From positions 930,001-994,000 of the forward strand of contig QXEO01002100.1 of the NCBI GenBank assembly GCA_007115705.1: a DNA stretch of 64,000 nt, written 5' to 3'. Below are positions 21,462 through 33,309 of this stretch, piece after piece. Position 1 is the stretch's first letter. Every line of letters begins with the position of its first letter. Made by a program: the position numbers and the translations under genes. The notes beneath the pieces were generated by a model. The model was not told the origin of the DNA. It worked only from the letters and a program-made list of their open reading frames with translations, and ran no database searches. The stretch is from Dactylis glomerata (Eukaryota; Streptophyta; Magnoliopsida; Poales; Poaceae).

Positions 21462-22110
21462 GGAGCCCATGTTTAGCGCTCGTTGCGCCCATTAGGGACG
21501 CAACGCCTGAAGCGGTTAGCCAGATGGGCTTGTCCATTTACTCCTTCGTCCCCTCCTATATCGTCTTTGTCTCTCATCTTGTATAGAAAAGTTTGTTTTC
21601 CAACTTCTCATAGTTTGAAATTTTTGAAGAAATAAGAAACATTAAAAATTTAAAATCTCAAAATATTTAAAATTATTGATTTTAAATAAAAATAGATTTC
21701 ACAAACTAAATATATTCATATTAAAAATAAAAATTTAAAATGTTTGAATTTTAAATTGTTTGAAATAGAAAAATGTTCACAATTTAAAAATTCAAATTAA
21801 AAATTATTCAAGTTAAATGTCCAATTTTTGAAAATTATTTGGATTTTTGAAAAAGAAAAGAAAACAAAAGAGAAACAAGAAAATAGAAGAAACAAAAGCA
21901 GAACATACCCAAAAGGACTAGAAAATCTAGAAGAAACTAAACAGAAACAAAAAAAACCCATGGAAAATATCCTAGAGGATTCCAAAACCTTCATAAAACC
22001 AGTGAAACCAACACCCAAGGATCCTAGCTGGTCGTCCCCGTTACAGAAAACACAGAGATAGAGGGCTATGCGTAGCATCCATAACGGCGCAACAAGCGCC
22101 AAATAGGATT
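21462..22110. repeat. Inverted repeat arms, possible MULE/MITE-like unit
   Basis: The sequence TTTAGCGCTCGTTGCGCC at 21472-21489 matches the reverse complement of 22086-22103 at 16 of 18 positions. Weaker similarity continues inward through ATTAGGGACGC against TTATGGATGC. The arms enclose an AT-rich core of about 600 bases. A target duplication could not be found, so the exact ends and the superfamily stay open. Confidence 0.45.
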
Positions 22111-23708
22111 CATTGTGTAGTAGAGGCTAGGTAGTGCATGCCGTGTGTTGGCTTGCTCAAATTTGCCTTGTGCCTGCTTTACTGAAGTTTCTAGTGATGA
22201 TTATGCATTCAAATTTGGAGCAGAATTTTAGGATATTTTAGGGAAAATAGCCCAGACAGTGTACATAATTAGGTGACTTTAGAAGCACTAGTAAATGTGC
22301 ACGTGCACGCACGTGTAATCTTATAAATTTGTTGATAGTGAGACTGAGAACAAGCAACAAACAACCAGTGGCAAAGAACCTAAACCTCAGAAACATCTGA
22401 GCATATAGAAGAACAGTGCAACAGTCAACAGATACATGCATGAAAATTTATCAGAGCTTGCATTTTTTGTAAGTTAAAAGATGGAGGGATAAAGAACAGC
22501 AAGCATGTACATCAATCCAAAAACATGGAAGATTTCTGAATCACACATTTCTCATAAGCATGCTTCTATGTATTATGGGTCTTACAAAGGTATTGTACTA
22601 TATATATATAGATCAAAGTAATCAGAAATATCAAATTCAAAAATCAATCTGGCTATGTTAGAGCGTCGGATTACGTTTCACATCATAAACTGAACAGGTG
22701 CAGAATTACATCCAAGTCAATTCAAGTGAGTACTTCAGTACCAGATTTCCATGTTAGCTGTATAAAAAAATTCAATGATAAAAATTGAATTCCCCTTCTA
22801 TATTACATGATAACTAAGCGGCACTTTGTTACTTGTTTTAGGGAACAAACTATAGTTAGTACGCATACAATAAAAATCAGTCAAGAACTTCTAATGGCCC
22901 TATCTCAGTTTCTTTACCATTGAGTCATATGTATCGACTGACTACATAGCATGGAACTCTGCCTATGTATCAATCAGGAAGAATGACCAAAATATTTTGG
23001 TGATGTGTGTCAGCTTCAAGATAGGGGATGATATTGGCGTCAGTGGAATATAAAGAACACGTTACATCATATAGAACACCTTGTTAAGGATGAATATGAC
23101 ATCTTTGTCATGCTCATCGTAAGACAATTATTTTGCAACACATCAGGGGAAAGGACACTAATGAAGGATGACGATACAGAAATAACATGCCAACAATATC
23201 AAAGAGATTTCATAAGAATAACAAATGGGCACGAAAATGAAACATTTGGTCCTCACTTTATTATCCACGGGTTAATATGAGAATAACAAGTAAGCAACAA
23301 ACAGCCACATATTTTGGAAATTTAGATTGGCAACCAGCCAGAACAATCCAATTTCGGTGGACATTAAAAGGCGAAATCGAATACAGTGAAGTGCTAATAG
23401 TTGAACTTACGACATAGTGAAGGGATAGTACTTCTGAATATGCACTACATAAATAGTCTGAAATCCTTGATCGAGAAAGTGTGTCTTTGTCATCCATGTA
23501 GATGGTAGGAAAGAAAAAAAAGTTCAGATGTGAATAATGTGAACTCAGCAAGTATATGACCAGTCAATAGTACTTCTGAATATGTTAGAATTAATTACCT
23601 GATGCTCACCCTGTACTCGCCCTGGGTTCTACACAGAATTGGATAGAACTGTAATCAAATCACACAAATTAGAGTCATTAACATTGGAGGATCTCTGCAG
23701 AGAAAATG

Positions 23709-23712
<4 letters not shown>
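22111..23712. other. AT-rich intergenic DNA, no gene seen
   Basis: No recognisable protein, RNA or terminal repeat. On the minus strand this sequence lies downstream of the GC-rich, GA/CT-repeat-containing block at 23713-24020 and looks like intron sequence behind a first exon. No downstream exon could be supported. Confidence 0.4.

Positions 23713-23747
<35 letters not shown>
23713..23747 (+). repeat. (GA)n microsatellite
   Basis: An uninterrupted GA dinucleotide run of about 17 units. Read on the minus strand it is a CT run next to GC-rich sequence, a pattern common in plant 5' leaders. It should be length-variable between accessions. Confidence 0.9.
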
Positions 23748-23749
<2 letters not shown>

Positions 23750-24277
23750 AGCAGGTCCGCAGCTCCATCCAGAATGGGAGACCAGCATGCCCTGATTGAA
23801 AGAGAGAAGGGACCGTGTGAGGAAGGCCTACGAGGTTGATGGACGGTGTTGGCGGCATTAGACGATTGAGTGCGGCGGCGAACGGAGACCTGCGGAGTGC
23901 GGCGGCGGGCGGCGACCTGCGGTTGATGGCGGCCTGCGGAGGGCGGCGGGGGCCTAGGCGGCCGGCGACATCCTACGGCCTGCGGCGGCCGGCCGGCGGA
24001 GGCGTCCTGCGGCTATGATAGAGGAGCGTCCTGCGGCGTTTTTTGGGGAAAAGTTGTATTTTTTTATCGAACCGGTGTGACCCATCGATTGTTGTCCGTT
24101 CCAGTGTTTTAGCGCTATTAACGGTGATCATCTGGGTCATTAGATACTAATCTAATGGTTAAGATTTGTTGGATCTGTCCCCTTCAGTGCCTTTTTATAT
24201 TGGTATAGATATAGATGTATACAAGCTCGTAATAAGGGTTCAGATTTCAAATCCACTATTAATTAAAGAATTAAAGT
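23748..24277. other. GC-rich block with degenerate CTGCGG-type repeats
   Basis: From about 23850 to 24040 the words CCTGCGG and GCGGCGG recur many times (for example GACCTGCGG, GTCCTGCGG and GGCCTGCGG). Short open frames here are compositional. It may be the 5' end of a lost or remote minus-strand gene. No protein family was recognised. Confidence 0.4.
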
Positions 24278-24355
24278 TACTCCCTCTGTTTTTCTTTTCG
24301 TGATTTTATTATAAATTAAAACTACAGTCACGAGAAAATTATGGAACATAGAGTA
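24278..24355. mobile_element. Degenerate Stowaway-like MITE
   Basis: TA is followed by CTCCCTCTGTT on the left, and GGAACATAGAG is followed by TA on the right. The right end is an imperfect inverted copy of the left. CTCCCTC ends with a TA duplication are the Stowaway (Tc1/mariner-derived) signature. It is only about 74 bases long and the ends have diverged, so this is a moderate call. Confidence 0.45.
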
Positions 24356-25353
24356 CCTATTTCTCGCTGATTAAGAAATAGAAGAAGTCAACAGTCTCAA
24401 CCTGCATGATGCAGCACGATTTGCAAAAAAAAAAAGGGTGGATGCATAAGTCCGTTGTCCTATACGATTGATTGACATGCATGTCTGCACAGATTTGGAA
24501 ACTGAAGAGGACCTACATGCCCACGCTACAGGCCATTGTGAAACCGTCGGTGCACGAAGCACTGGAGATACGTCGTACAATCATCATCAACCTCTGTGTT
24601 GATGCATTATTGCTCACGAAATATCTGGGCCGTGGCGTGACCACGAATCTCGAATGGGGCCGTCGCATCACCAACCATGTAGAGGGTGAGACAGTTATTG
24701 GCACGACACTGATCTAACTTCTACAAGCTAGCTAGAAATGGAATTGAGAACACACGCACGGTTAGACCATGAGTGTAGTGTATGTCTGCTATTGGGAAGA
24801 GCATATTTTTTTCTCACCACATGTTAGCAGAAAATATCTTGGACTTGGGATGGCCATAGAGTTTCGAAAGGGGCCATCATTCTTTTTTCTAATGACAAAC
24901 ACCCATTTTATAATTAAAGCTACGAAGTGGCAAATTAGCCAAACATCCAGTGAAATACAAGCACACCGCTTCGAAGTAACAAGTTATTACAATACAAAAG
25001 AAAAGAAAGAAGAAATGGCCTAAAAGCATCTACAGAAAATCCCCAACATATGAATCCCTATAAGTGTTTTAGAGAGATGAAAGAGAATTTTATTTCTCTT
25101 CTCCAAGAGCTTCCATAAAACTTGCTCCAAAAGGTCTTTTACATATCAAAGACCACACCACTGGACTAGCCCTTAGCGACATATTTTTATTGAACGCGTC
25201 TGCTTATTTCACTACCGCGACTACGATAACAACAACACCGATTGTAGACATGTATCCTTCTCGAGACCATACCCCACGATCTTTTTCATCTTCAAGCTAT
25301 ATCTTGTTGTTAACCTGTAGAACTTGTACATGTCTTTAGGAGATCCTACCTAT
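24356..25353. other. Anonymous DNA with one 81-codon open frame
   Basis: An open frame at 24472-24717 (81 codons, plus strand) contains no motif I recognise. A run of 11 A at about 24425-24435 preceded by TTTGC resembles a retroposon tail, but I could not find the other end or a duplication. Nothing else is supported. Confidence 0.35.
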
Positions 25354-25871
25354 GGTATCTTCAGGGGCGGGCCCACTTCAATTCAAGGGTATTCAGTTGA
25401 ATATCCAAATATTTTGAAATATATATATGTATTAATATTCTATGTAATGTAATATAAGAACAGACTATCTAGTTTTGATGTAGGGATTAAGTAGCCCAAG
25501 TGGTTTTGAAGAAGCAGTTATGTTAGCTGGTCTAGGGTTCAAACCCCTATGTTTGCATTTTTTCTTAATTTTAAAAGTAATCTTTTTTGCATGTATTTTT
25601 GTTATAGAAAGGTCATATAGTGTTTTTCTACTCTTATATTTTCATGTCAACTTCATTAGTCAGAAATTTGTACAAAGTTACATATTTGATTGTTTTATTT
25701 AGTATAAACTCATATAAAGTATGTCTTAAGCACAAGTATCCTTCATTGTGAGGATTCCTCAAGCACATATAAGATTCATTAATTCCCACTCTAATTTTTT
25801 TTATGAAAATTGCATACAATAAAATTTTGAATACCCATATGCAAAATTCTGGGCCCGCCCCTGAGTATCTT
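25354..25871. mobile_element. hAT-type non-autonomous element, 502 bp, near-perfect TSD
   Basis: The element spans 25362-25863, with left end CAGGGGCGGGCCCA and right end GGGCCCGCCCCTG, an almost perfect 13-base terminal inverted repeat. It is flanked by GGTATCTT (25354-25361) and AGTATCTT (25864-25871), an 8-bp duplication with one mismatch. Inside, GGGTATTCA near the left end is echoed by GAATACCCA near the right end, so the subterminal regions are inverted too. The interior is AT-rich with no transposase. Confidence 0.87.
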
Positions 25872-27742
25872 ACCAACCTTGTATAGATGTACATTGATAT
25901 GATGAGGATTGTTTCCTTGGCTCTAAGGCCTTTGTAACCGTCCTATATATATGAGCGGCGTTTTCCCTCAATGTCTTTCTCGTTTATGCTTGTGCTCATG
26001 GATTACATCGGTCAAATGCAAATTGATTTGCATATTTCTTCAATCCTCCTTTTGTTTTCCTTGATTATCATCGTTGGATCTTCCATCACTACTTTTGCCA
26101 TGAATTCTTCCTCTAGGCTCACTTCGATCTTCTTCTTCTCATTGATTGGGAAGTTTAAATCTTCAAGAATTGGGCTTTATTTTCCTAATACCGCATTCAT
26201 GTGTTGATTCCTAGAGGATAATGTCTAAACCAAATCCCGCAAATCCTAGAAATTATACCTCAACGAGGGGCTCACTATCCTCCACAGTATCGTGTAGACC
26301 ATGGTGGCGGTGGCGAGCTCCGGAGATGTTGGCAGAAAATGGCGTGTTAGATCAGAAAGAAAAAAGCGGGGAGGCGGTACTTAAAGGACATTGGCTGGTC
26401 GGAGAGGAGCGCAAAACGGGCAGGAGGTACGTCATGGAAGATGTAGGGTAGCATCGTCGAACCAGGATGCATCCGTGGAGGCAGAAATGGCGCCGACAGC
26501 TGATGTGGCTCCTCCTCCTCCGTTCCCCGCCTCTCCTCACCTCGCCTCTCCTCGTCATGATGTGCGCACCGCGTTTTGCGAAATCGGGCCCTCAAACATT
26601 TTGCGCTAATGGATAATGAATACGCTGGAAGTTCGACTTTGGTCGTTGCCTGGTCTCCCAGCTCTTCGTTTTTGTCTTCTGCCACTGTCTGTTCGCGTCC
26701 TCTACAAAGAGAAACAACACACTCACGCCACTGCCTAACCGAGCCTCCTGGTTTGAGTGCTTTCTGCTGCCCTTGAGGCCTTCTCATCCCGTTCTTCGGC
26801 GTGCACCGCAAGCTAGGACAGAAGGCCTCCGAAACCTCGCCTCTTGTGATCCGGTACGGGAGAGAGGCAATAAAGTTTTTGGGGAGCGCTCCACGCGACT
26901 ACTAGCTTCATCTTCAGCACGGACGCCGACAACTTCTTCCCCGATGCGGACTTCTTCCCCGGCATCAACAGCCTGTAATATGGGGAGTGTGCTTTGGGAG
27001 TTTTGATCCGAAGGGGAGAGTGTGGTGTTTTTCGGAGGTCATTTAGCTTCGTGTAGTATAGGGTTCTATGGAGACTGCTTGTTGGTTTTTTAAGGAACCA
27101 ATGACGGTTTTTAGGGATTGGGGCTTGGTAGATGGTATTGTTGGAAGATACGTCAGAGATGGGCTAGCAGCCCTTGGAGCTCGATCACAAAGGCTCGATC
27201 ACAAGGACCTTTCATATGCATGTAGCGGCTTCCATTACCGGAGAAATCCTGGTTCACCGTTGAAAACATTCAATATCAAATTCTGTCATATTGTCGAAGA
27301 GAGTGATTTTGCTACACACCTTGGTACCTACGTACCCTTTTGTAGCTGACACCTGTTGCCGTATAAAACCCTGTTTTTAACTTGTTTTGCTAGCAGAACA
27401 CACAATTTTAGTGGTAGAAAAGCGGTTTCAGATTTTTTTGGTTTGAATTTTCTTCCGTATTATCAAATTGCGACATATTTCTTCCGAAGACACTACATTA
27501 CCGGAGACTATCATGTCAGCGACCATCTACAATGGTACACCGTACAACCACCACTCATATGGAATATATTCAAAAGAAGAAATTGGCCAGGGACATGAAC
27601 TGATCAGCATGCGTCTGCTATAATTTTACTCGTAATGCCTGCCTCGGTTTATGGATGTAGTTGTGCGGAAATCCATCCAACTTGCATTTCAGCGGCTGCA
27701 ACAAATAAATCTTGTGAGACACGACATCTCAGTAAAACATGT
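25872..27742. other. Anonymous DNA, no supported gene
   Basis: Mixed-composition DNA. Overlapping open frames at about 26340-26810 and 26773-27006 lie in GC-rich stretches on both strands and carry no recognisable motif. The block near 26900-26990 repeats ACTTCTTCCCC-type words. No terminal repeats or duplications were found. Confidence 0.4.
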
Positions 27743-28587
27743 GATACGCCTACTACCTCTCTCGAAATAGGTTTTCACCTCGCTATATATTACTCCCTCC
27801 GTTTCAAAATATAAGATGTTTTAGGTTTGTGAAGCAAATACATCTAGACATGTTTTAGTGTGTATATTCAAATGAACCTACACACTAAAAGATGTATAAA
27901 TACATTTGCTTCACAAAGCTAAAACATCTTATATTTTGAAACGGAGGGAGTATATAGCAATCAACGACCAAACCGATACAAGGTGGAGAGGGGAACCTCT
28001 TACAAAACAGATTAAAGATAAAGAAAAGAAAACATGGAAAAATCAAAACTACGGAAACAAAAAAGAAACCAAGTGAAACCGGGACTCCACGACGACGCCC
28101 CCAAGAGGGTAACGACGCACAACGCCGATGCCATCGAGACCGCGAGGTCAAGGGTTTTCACCCGGAGCCATAGCAGGGGAGGATAGCCACAACGACGCCC
28201 TCAAGAGGGATACGACACCCACAGGCATCGCCGTCGTTGGCACAAAAGCGCTGAGCTTTCACCCGGAAAAAAATCCTCGCACCGCTCCCGAGAACTCGGT
28301 CGCCCGCTGTCCCGAGTTAGGTCTCCAAACCGCGACCTAGGAGCTGCAAAAGCCGAAGCGCCACCAACACCAGGTTTCTCCACCGTCCACTCCGCGCCAT
28401 CCACATAACCGAAGGGAGAGACCACCACCACCGGTGCGTTGCTCGCCGTAGAGCCGTCCGTGCAGCCCACCTTCCGAGGCCGCCGCCCCGCCGTCCAAGA
28501 TCTTTGCACCCGTTAAGTAGCTGGCATGAGCACAACACGACCTCCAAGATCAGCCGAGCAAGGTCGGGGACGATACGCCTACTACCT
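27743..28587 (-). mobile_element. Retroposon with 16-bp TSD, interrupted by a Stowaway MITE
   Basis: The 16-mer GATACGCCTACTACCT occurs at 27743-27758 and 28572-28587. The 813 bases between them include a Stowaway MITE at 27793-27950. The GC-rich half at 28080-28570 has overlapping open frames on both strands but no recognised protein. Read on the minus strand the 3' end is AGGTGAAAACCTATTTCGAG, which resembles grass LINE tails that end without a long poly(A). A 16-bp duplication excludes DNA transposons and LTR elements and favours a LINE-mobilised sequence. Confidence 0.75.
27791..27952. mobile_element. Stowaway MITE, 158 bp, TA duplication
   Basis: TA, then CTCCCTCCGTTTC on the left and GAAACGGAGGGAG then TA on the right. 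Almost the whole element is palindromic: AAAATATAAGATGTTTTAG on the left is mirrored by CTAAAACATCTTATATTTT on the right. Any read-through transcript would fold into a long hairpin. It lies inside the retroposon at 27759-28571 and is therefore younger than it. Confidence 0.95.
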
Positions 28588-29250
28588 GCTAGCTGTAGCA
28601 TGTACCTCATAACATACTTTTGCACCTGTTGTGATTTTAACCTGGCTCATGGTAAACAGTCCTAATCAGCTGTAATCAGTGGTTAAAAAAGATCAATCTC
28701 GCTAGATGGTGTGTGCTCCCTGCATTTAAATGGTCCCATGATCAAGAATGGGAGTGGGTACAAAGAAACAATCCCTTTCTGTTCAAAAGCATTGTGAAAT
28801 CTATGGTCACTCTCAAAAAATCAGGTGGGCCAAAAGGTGTGGCACAAATTTGAACGAAAGTGACATTGCATTTTTGTAAAGTCTGGATCAATGAAGGATC
28901 TCGATTATTTGGTAGCTACTACTCAGATACATGAAATTAACAGTGGTAAACTCGATTGTCATATTGTCCATTTTCGCAAGTGGTGCGGTCTGCTGATGAG
29001 GCATGACAAGGACTTGAACGGCCCACAGTGCATGCTACACAAAGTTGAATACTGACAGCGAGCAAATATCTGTCTAGAAATACAGCACAAAAAAGGTGAT
29101 ATATTTGTCTCGCGTGCGAGAGATAGTGATGAAACAGCTATTTACTTGATCTATTCGTCCAGAAATGCACGGGAGCCAATCAAATCCTAGAATACGTAAT
29201 TTTGAAAAAAGACTGCATGTACATTTAATATTAAAAATACTACTAGAATT
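28588..29250. other. Anonymous DNA, nothing recognised
   Basis: AT-rich DNA between the retroposon duplication and the CACTA terminus. There is no open frame of note and no repeat termini. Confidence 0.45.
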
Positions 29251-31345
29251 CACTATAGGAAAAAACTTGTACGCTGACAGCTAAAACCTAAGCCGGCGGC
29301 TTTATATCGGGGCCGTTGGCATAGGTCCTGGCCTCAGGTATATCCGCAACCCGGCCGTCGGCTGAGGTATCGTTGGCGTAGCTCTTTCTAGGGACCTAAC
29401 CCGATGGCAAAGCTGTCGGCATAGGTATTTTTTTTGGATCGCCTTTTTAATTTTGCAAAAATAAAAGAAAATGGTAAAAAGTTCAAAAAATAAAATCATT
29501 TGAGATATAGTTATGTTATGTGATCTAGTTGTTAGGAAAACTAAGAAACTTGAATTTTGACATATTTTGCAAAAAACTTCATGTGCCCTTTTAATTTCCA
29601 GCTAGGGTTATTTTATAGGGGTCTCTGAAAATCATAACTAATTCTAAAAAAATAGAACAACACAAGACTTTCGCGTAGTGTCATCTTATGTGACCCCTTT
29701 TAATGGAAAAATATCAAACTTGGAATTCGGCGATTTTAACCTTGACAGATTTATGGGGTTAGGGTTAACGGGGTTAAGCTAGGATATGGCTTTCAACATA
29801 ATAAATCTTCTCTGATTGAGCTAATTTTTTACATACACATATAGGTTAGTATGTACATCTATTTTGGTCCTTACTTTAGGGTTTCTGTCGGACGAATCAT
29901 ACCTTTTTTCATTCACAGGTTAATTGAGCTGTAGCGACCAAAAAGCCAATGCGAACACATACATCATAATTTTCATTGCAAATAGGTCACATTTAATGAC
30001 TCCACGCAAATATCTTGCATTTTTTGATTTTTTTCGAATTAGTTATGCCTGATTTGGGGGCCGCTTCCCGCAAAATCGGAAGGAGCTTTCGCAAAATTCA
30101 GAAGATACCTTCGAAGGTTTGCGTGATGAAACGAGCTGATATGTGTATACCAGCTGGCCTATTATTTATGAGGGGTGTTCTGCCCAGCTTTCCATTTGCC
30201 GTTTCGGTAGCTATCTCACAAAAAAACCTGATTTTGGTACTCCGAAAATGGAAAACGCACTTTTTGTGGGACAAAACGAAAATCGGCCTCCGTGGCGTTC
30301 CTCGCTGTCCCAAGGACCACGCACGTATCCGATATGGCCTCGTTTCGACAATCTATGCCATGATTAGGGCCAAACCTAGCTTATTTGACCTAAAAGCCAT
30401 GCAACTTCGAACGTGGTAGGTCATTTTTGTGAAGGGACTTTCTGGTAAATTGCTTTTATCAAGGTTTGGATTTTTCCCACATGTAGGTGATATAAAATGA
30501 TGCCACAGAAGTTCTCGCATTTTTTTGACTTTTTTGAATTAGTTACGCCCGATTCGGGATCCGCATGAAATGACAACGCATGAAACTCCCACTCACGGCT
30601 AGGCGGTGCGGAGTCCCACTTCAACGGTCAAAGTTTAGTGAAGAAATGAAATGTTGTGGATCCAAAAATATTTTTTGCAAAAAATTAGGAGCTCGTCTTA
30701 TTAGCGCTAAAGTGCAAACCCACCCCGGTTCCAGCGAAATTGGCAGGAACTTGCGCAAAATCCATAAAATAAGTCCGAAGGCTTGCACATCTAAATGAGA
30801 GCTGATATGTGTATCCCAGGTGGTCTATTATTTATATGGGCTGTTGTGCCCAGCTTTCCATTTGCTGTTTCAGTAGCTGCCTCACAATAACCCTTATTTC
30901 GGCACTCTAAAAATGAAAAATACACTTTTCGTGGGACGAAACAAGAATCGGCCTCCGTGGTGTTCCTCGCTATCTCAGGGGCCACGTGCATGTCTAATAT
31001 GGTCTCATTCTGGCAAACTATGTTATGATTAGGGTCGAACATAGCTTATTTGTCCTAAAAGCCATGTAACGTCAAACGTGGTAGGTCATTTTTGTGAAGG
31101 GACATTCTGATAAATTGGTTTTATTAAGGTTTGATTTTTTTTCCCACATCTAGATGATATAAAATGACGCCACGTGAAGGTCTTGCATTTTTTATATTTT
31201 TTAAATTAGTTACGCCCGATTTAGGACCCGTATGAAATGATAACGCACGACAACTCCCGTTCGCGCCTAGACGGTGCGGAGTCCCACTTTAACGATCAAA
31301 GTTTAGTGAAGATATAACGTATTGCGGATACAAAAATACTTTTTT
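29251..31345. mobile_element. CACTA transposon terminus with subterminal repeats
   Basis: CACTATAGGAAAAAACTTGT at 29251 has the defining CACTA end followed by the A-rich stretch typical of grass CACTA elements. The next 180 bases contain a recurring subterminal word in variants such as GTTGGCATAGG, GTCGGCATAGG and GTCGGCTGAGG, the usual transposase-binding arrays. Tandem repeats of several hundred bases follow (30012-31345). No opposite CACTA end and no transposase were seen, so this is one end of an incomplete element or of a larger interrupted one. The right limit is arbitrary, at the end of the tandem repeats. Confidence 0.72.
30012..31345. repeat. Long tandem repeats (about 500-670-bp period) inside the CACTA arm
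   Basis: The phrase GAATTAGTTA(C/T)GCC occurs at about 30034 and 30536, with AAATTAGTTACGCC at about 31204, and is always preceded by a CTTGCAT- or CTCGCAT-type T-rich run. Between the second and third marks the period is about 670 bases. The first unit is shorter by roughly 160. Each unit also has CCCAGCTTTCCATTTGC, CGGCCTCCGTGG and GTGGTAGGTCATTTTTGTGA in the same order. Such arrays are common near CACTA ends in Triticeae. Confidence 0.8.
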
Positions 31346-32667
31346 CCCTATGACCTATCCTCAGCCTCAGTCGTAGCCTGATCCAATCTTTTCTCCTAGC
31401 ATGTGAATGCGAGTCTAGTGCACCTTCGGCCTCGAAAACGAGTTAGGTAAAAGATCTAGTCTGCTCTCGCTGCTCAGTCAACCTACCAGTGCAATCTGTT
31501 TTCATGCTCCTTAAGAAAAAGTCAATCATTTTATAGCTCGGAAAGGGAAATCGCATGTTAGTCTGTCGGTCCAGGCACACCAAACACTATCCAAAGCAAA
31601 GGTTCGTTCTTTCCTTTCCGTGCTTTGACCATGTCGGTTTTCAAGTTCACAAAAGGGGTTTTTCCAGGAAACTAAAAGATACACCATGAGAAAATATTTG
31701 TCCTAAAAACTTTACAGATAGAACCCAAAAGATATAAAATATAGAACCATACCTATAGTTTCTAGCACTCGCCGAAGCCAACGGCCACCGCCAACCTTGA
31801 ACATTGTCTAGACACACATTAAAAGAGATGCTAAGCCTCCACCATCGCCAACGAGGCTCTGTGAGTCGATGAACAAGCCAGCTGCAATAGCAAGGCACAT
31901 GTTGCTATGGCACGTCAATCGAGATGTCCCCGTTCTTCCTTGGATCCAGATCCATCGCACCCTGTAGATGAAGTCGAGGAGTATTGACAGATTCACCACC
32001 TCTGGACCAATATCCTTGCTCTAGAGCATCCGCCTCGCCTCGCCCCCAGCATCGCCGTAGATAACTACATACACTAGCGACATGTGGTTGATCTCACCAG
32101 ATCTGAAGAACCGCGAGAAGACCAAGCTGCCAATCCGAAAGATCGACAAGCACATGTTGTCAACAACTTTGAGGCGTAAATGTGAAGTCCGTCGCCAGTA
32201 TGAAAGTAGAGTTGAGGCAGATATATTGGCTTGCATGTCCCTCCAACCACCCAGGTGCAACACAGCAGACAAACCCTAGCTACTAGGCCAGAACGAAGGA
32301 ACGAAGCCACCCGCCCTCCTACCACCAGAGTGGCAAACCAAGGAAGAGGGTCCCACCCCATGTTGGAGAAGAACTGTGATCTGGTTCTAGCCCTCGGGTG
32401 TTGGAGAGAGAGAGGCGAAAAGGTACGGGTCACCGAGCCAAAACATTGGGTTCTTTTAAACTTGAAGTTTTGAGGGCTGCGTATGTGAACTTTTGGGGGT
32501 TGCGTACGCTATATTATAGACTTTTGGGCCATAACGGTATCTAATCGGTTTCTTGGGTCTCTTTAGGTTATAGAGGCACGTGAAGGAACTTATCGAATTA
32601 GTTGATGTTCTTAAGAAATAATGACCGAATTAGTGAATGTAAATTTCAGTTTCGGTCTATTCGGGCT
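31346..32667. other. Anonymous DNA with gene-like texture on the minus strand
   Basis: Minus-strand open frames at 32433-32074 and 32272-32021 overlap in a moderately GC-rich stretch that starts after a CT-rich run, like a first exon. No domain was recognised, and the open frames shift into one another. It might be a host gene fragment carried by the neighbouring CACTA element. That is a guess from position only. Confidence 0.35.
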
Positions 32668-32725
32668 CACCCCTAGACCACCCCTCCTTTATATAGGCCA
32701 GGGGTGGCCTAGGTGAGGCCAAATT

Positions 32726-32737
32726 CCCCCCCCCCCC
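32726..32737 (+). repeat. C12 homopolymer
   Basis: An uninterrupted run of twelve C in the antisense Copia LTR. Such runs are prone to sequencing error, so its length should be treated with care. Confidence 0.9.
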
Positions 32738-33309
32738 AAGTTTCTTGGGGCATCCGTGGGAGGAAAACTTGCCTCCCAAGACAACATTTAATTAGGGGAT
32801 ATGATTGGGGTATCCTTACCCTGGCCTCATCGGCCATGTGTGTTGGGCACCCGAGCCCATGTAGGGGTTGTGGAACCTCCATCTAGCCCATGTTGACTCT
32901 CTGGTGCAGGTCCATGGGACCCTTTGGAACTTTCTAGAATATTCTGGTACTCTACCAAAAAAATCTAGAACTTCTCCGAAACCCTATATGCAAATTTTCC
33001 TATATGAAACTTTATCTTTGGACCATTCTGAAGATCAATGTGATATCCTGGATCCCATCCAAGACTCCAAAAAATAGTCAGTATCAACATTACAAAATAT
33101 CCCATTACTACCCTAGCAACATATCGAACCTTAAGTGTGTGATCCTACAGGCTCGAGAATATGTGGACTTGATCGAGACTCCTCTGTGATCAATAATCAA
33201 TAGTGGGACCTAGAAGTCCATAATGAACCCCCACACATTGAGCAATGTTTTTTTATCGGTTGAACCAAGATGTCAGGGTTTCAATTAACCTCATATTCAA
33301 TTCCCTTTG

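Noticed and set aside
24472..24717. 81-codon frame as a small gene
   Set aside because: No motif, no splice or promoter evidence; kept only as a note in the surrounding stretch.
29251..29480. Gene promoter suggested by GC-rich words
   Set aside because: The recurring GTCGGCATAGG-type words next to a CACTA end are subterminal transposon repeats.
30012..31345. Satellite DNA or centromeric repeat
   Set aside because: Only about three unequal units next to a CACTA end; fits a subterminal array better.
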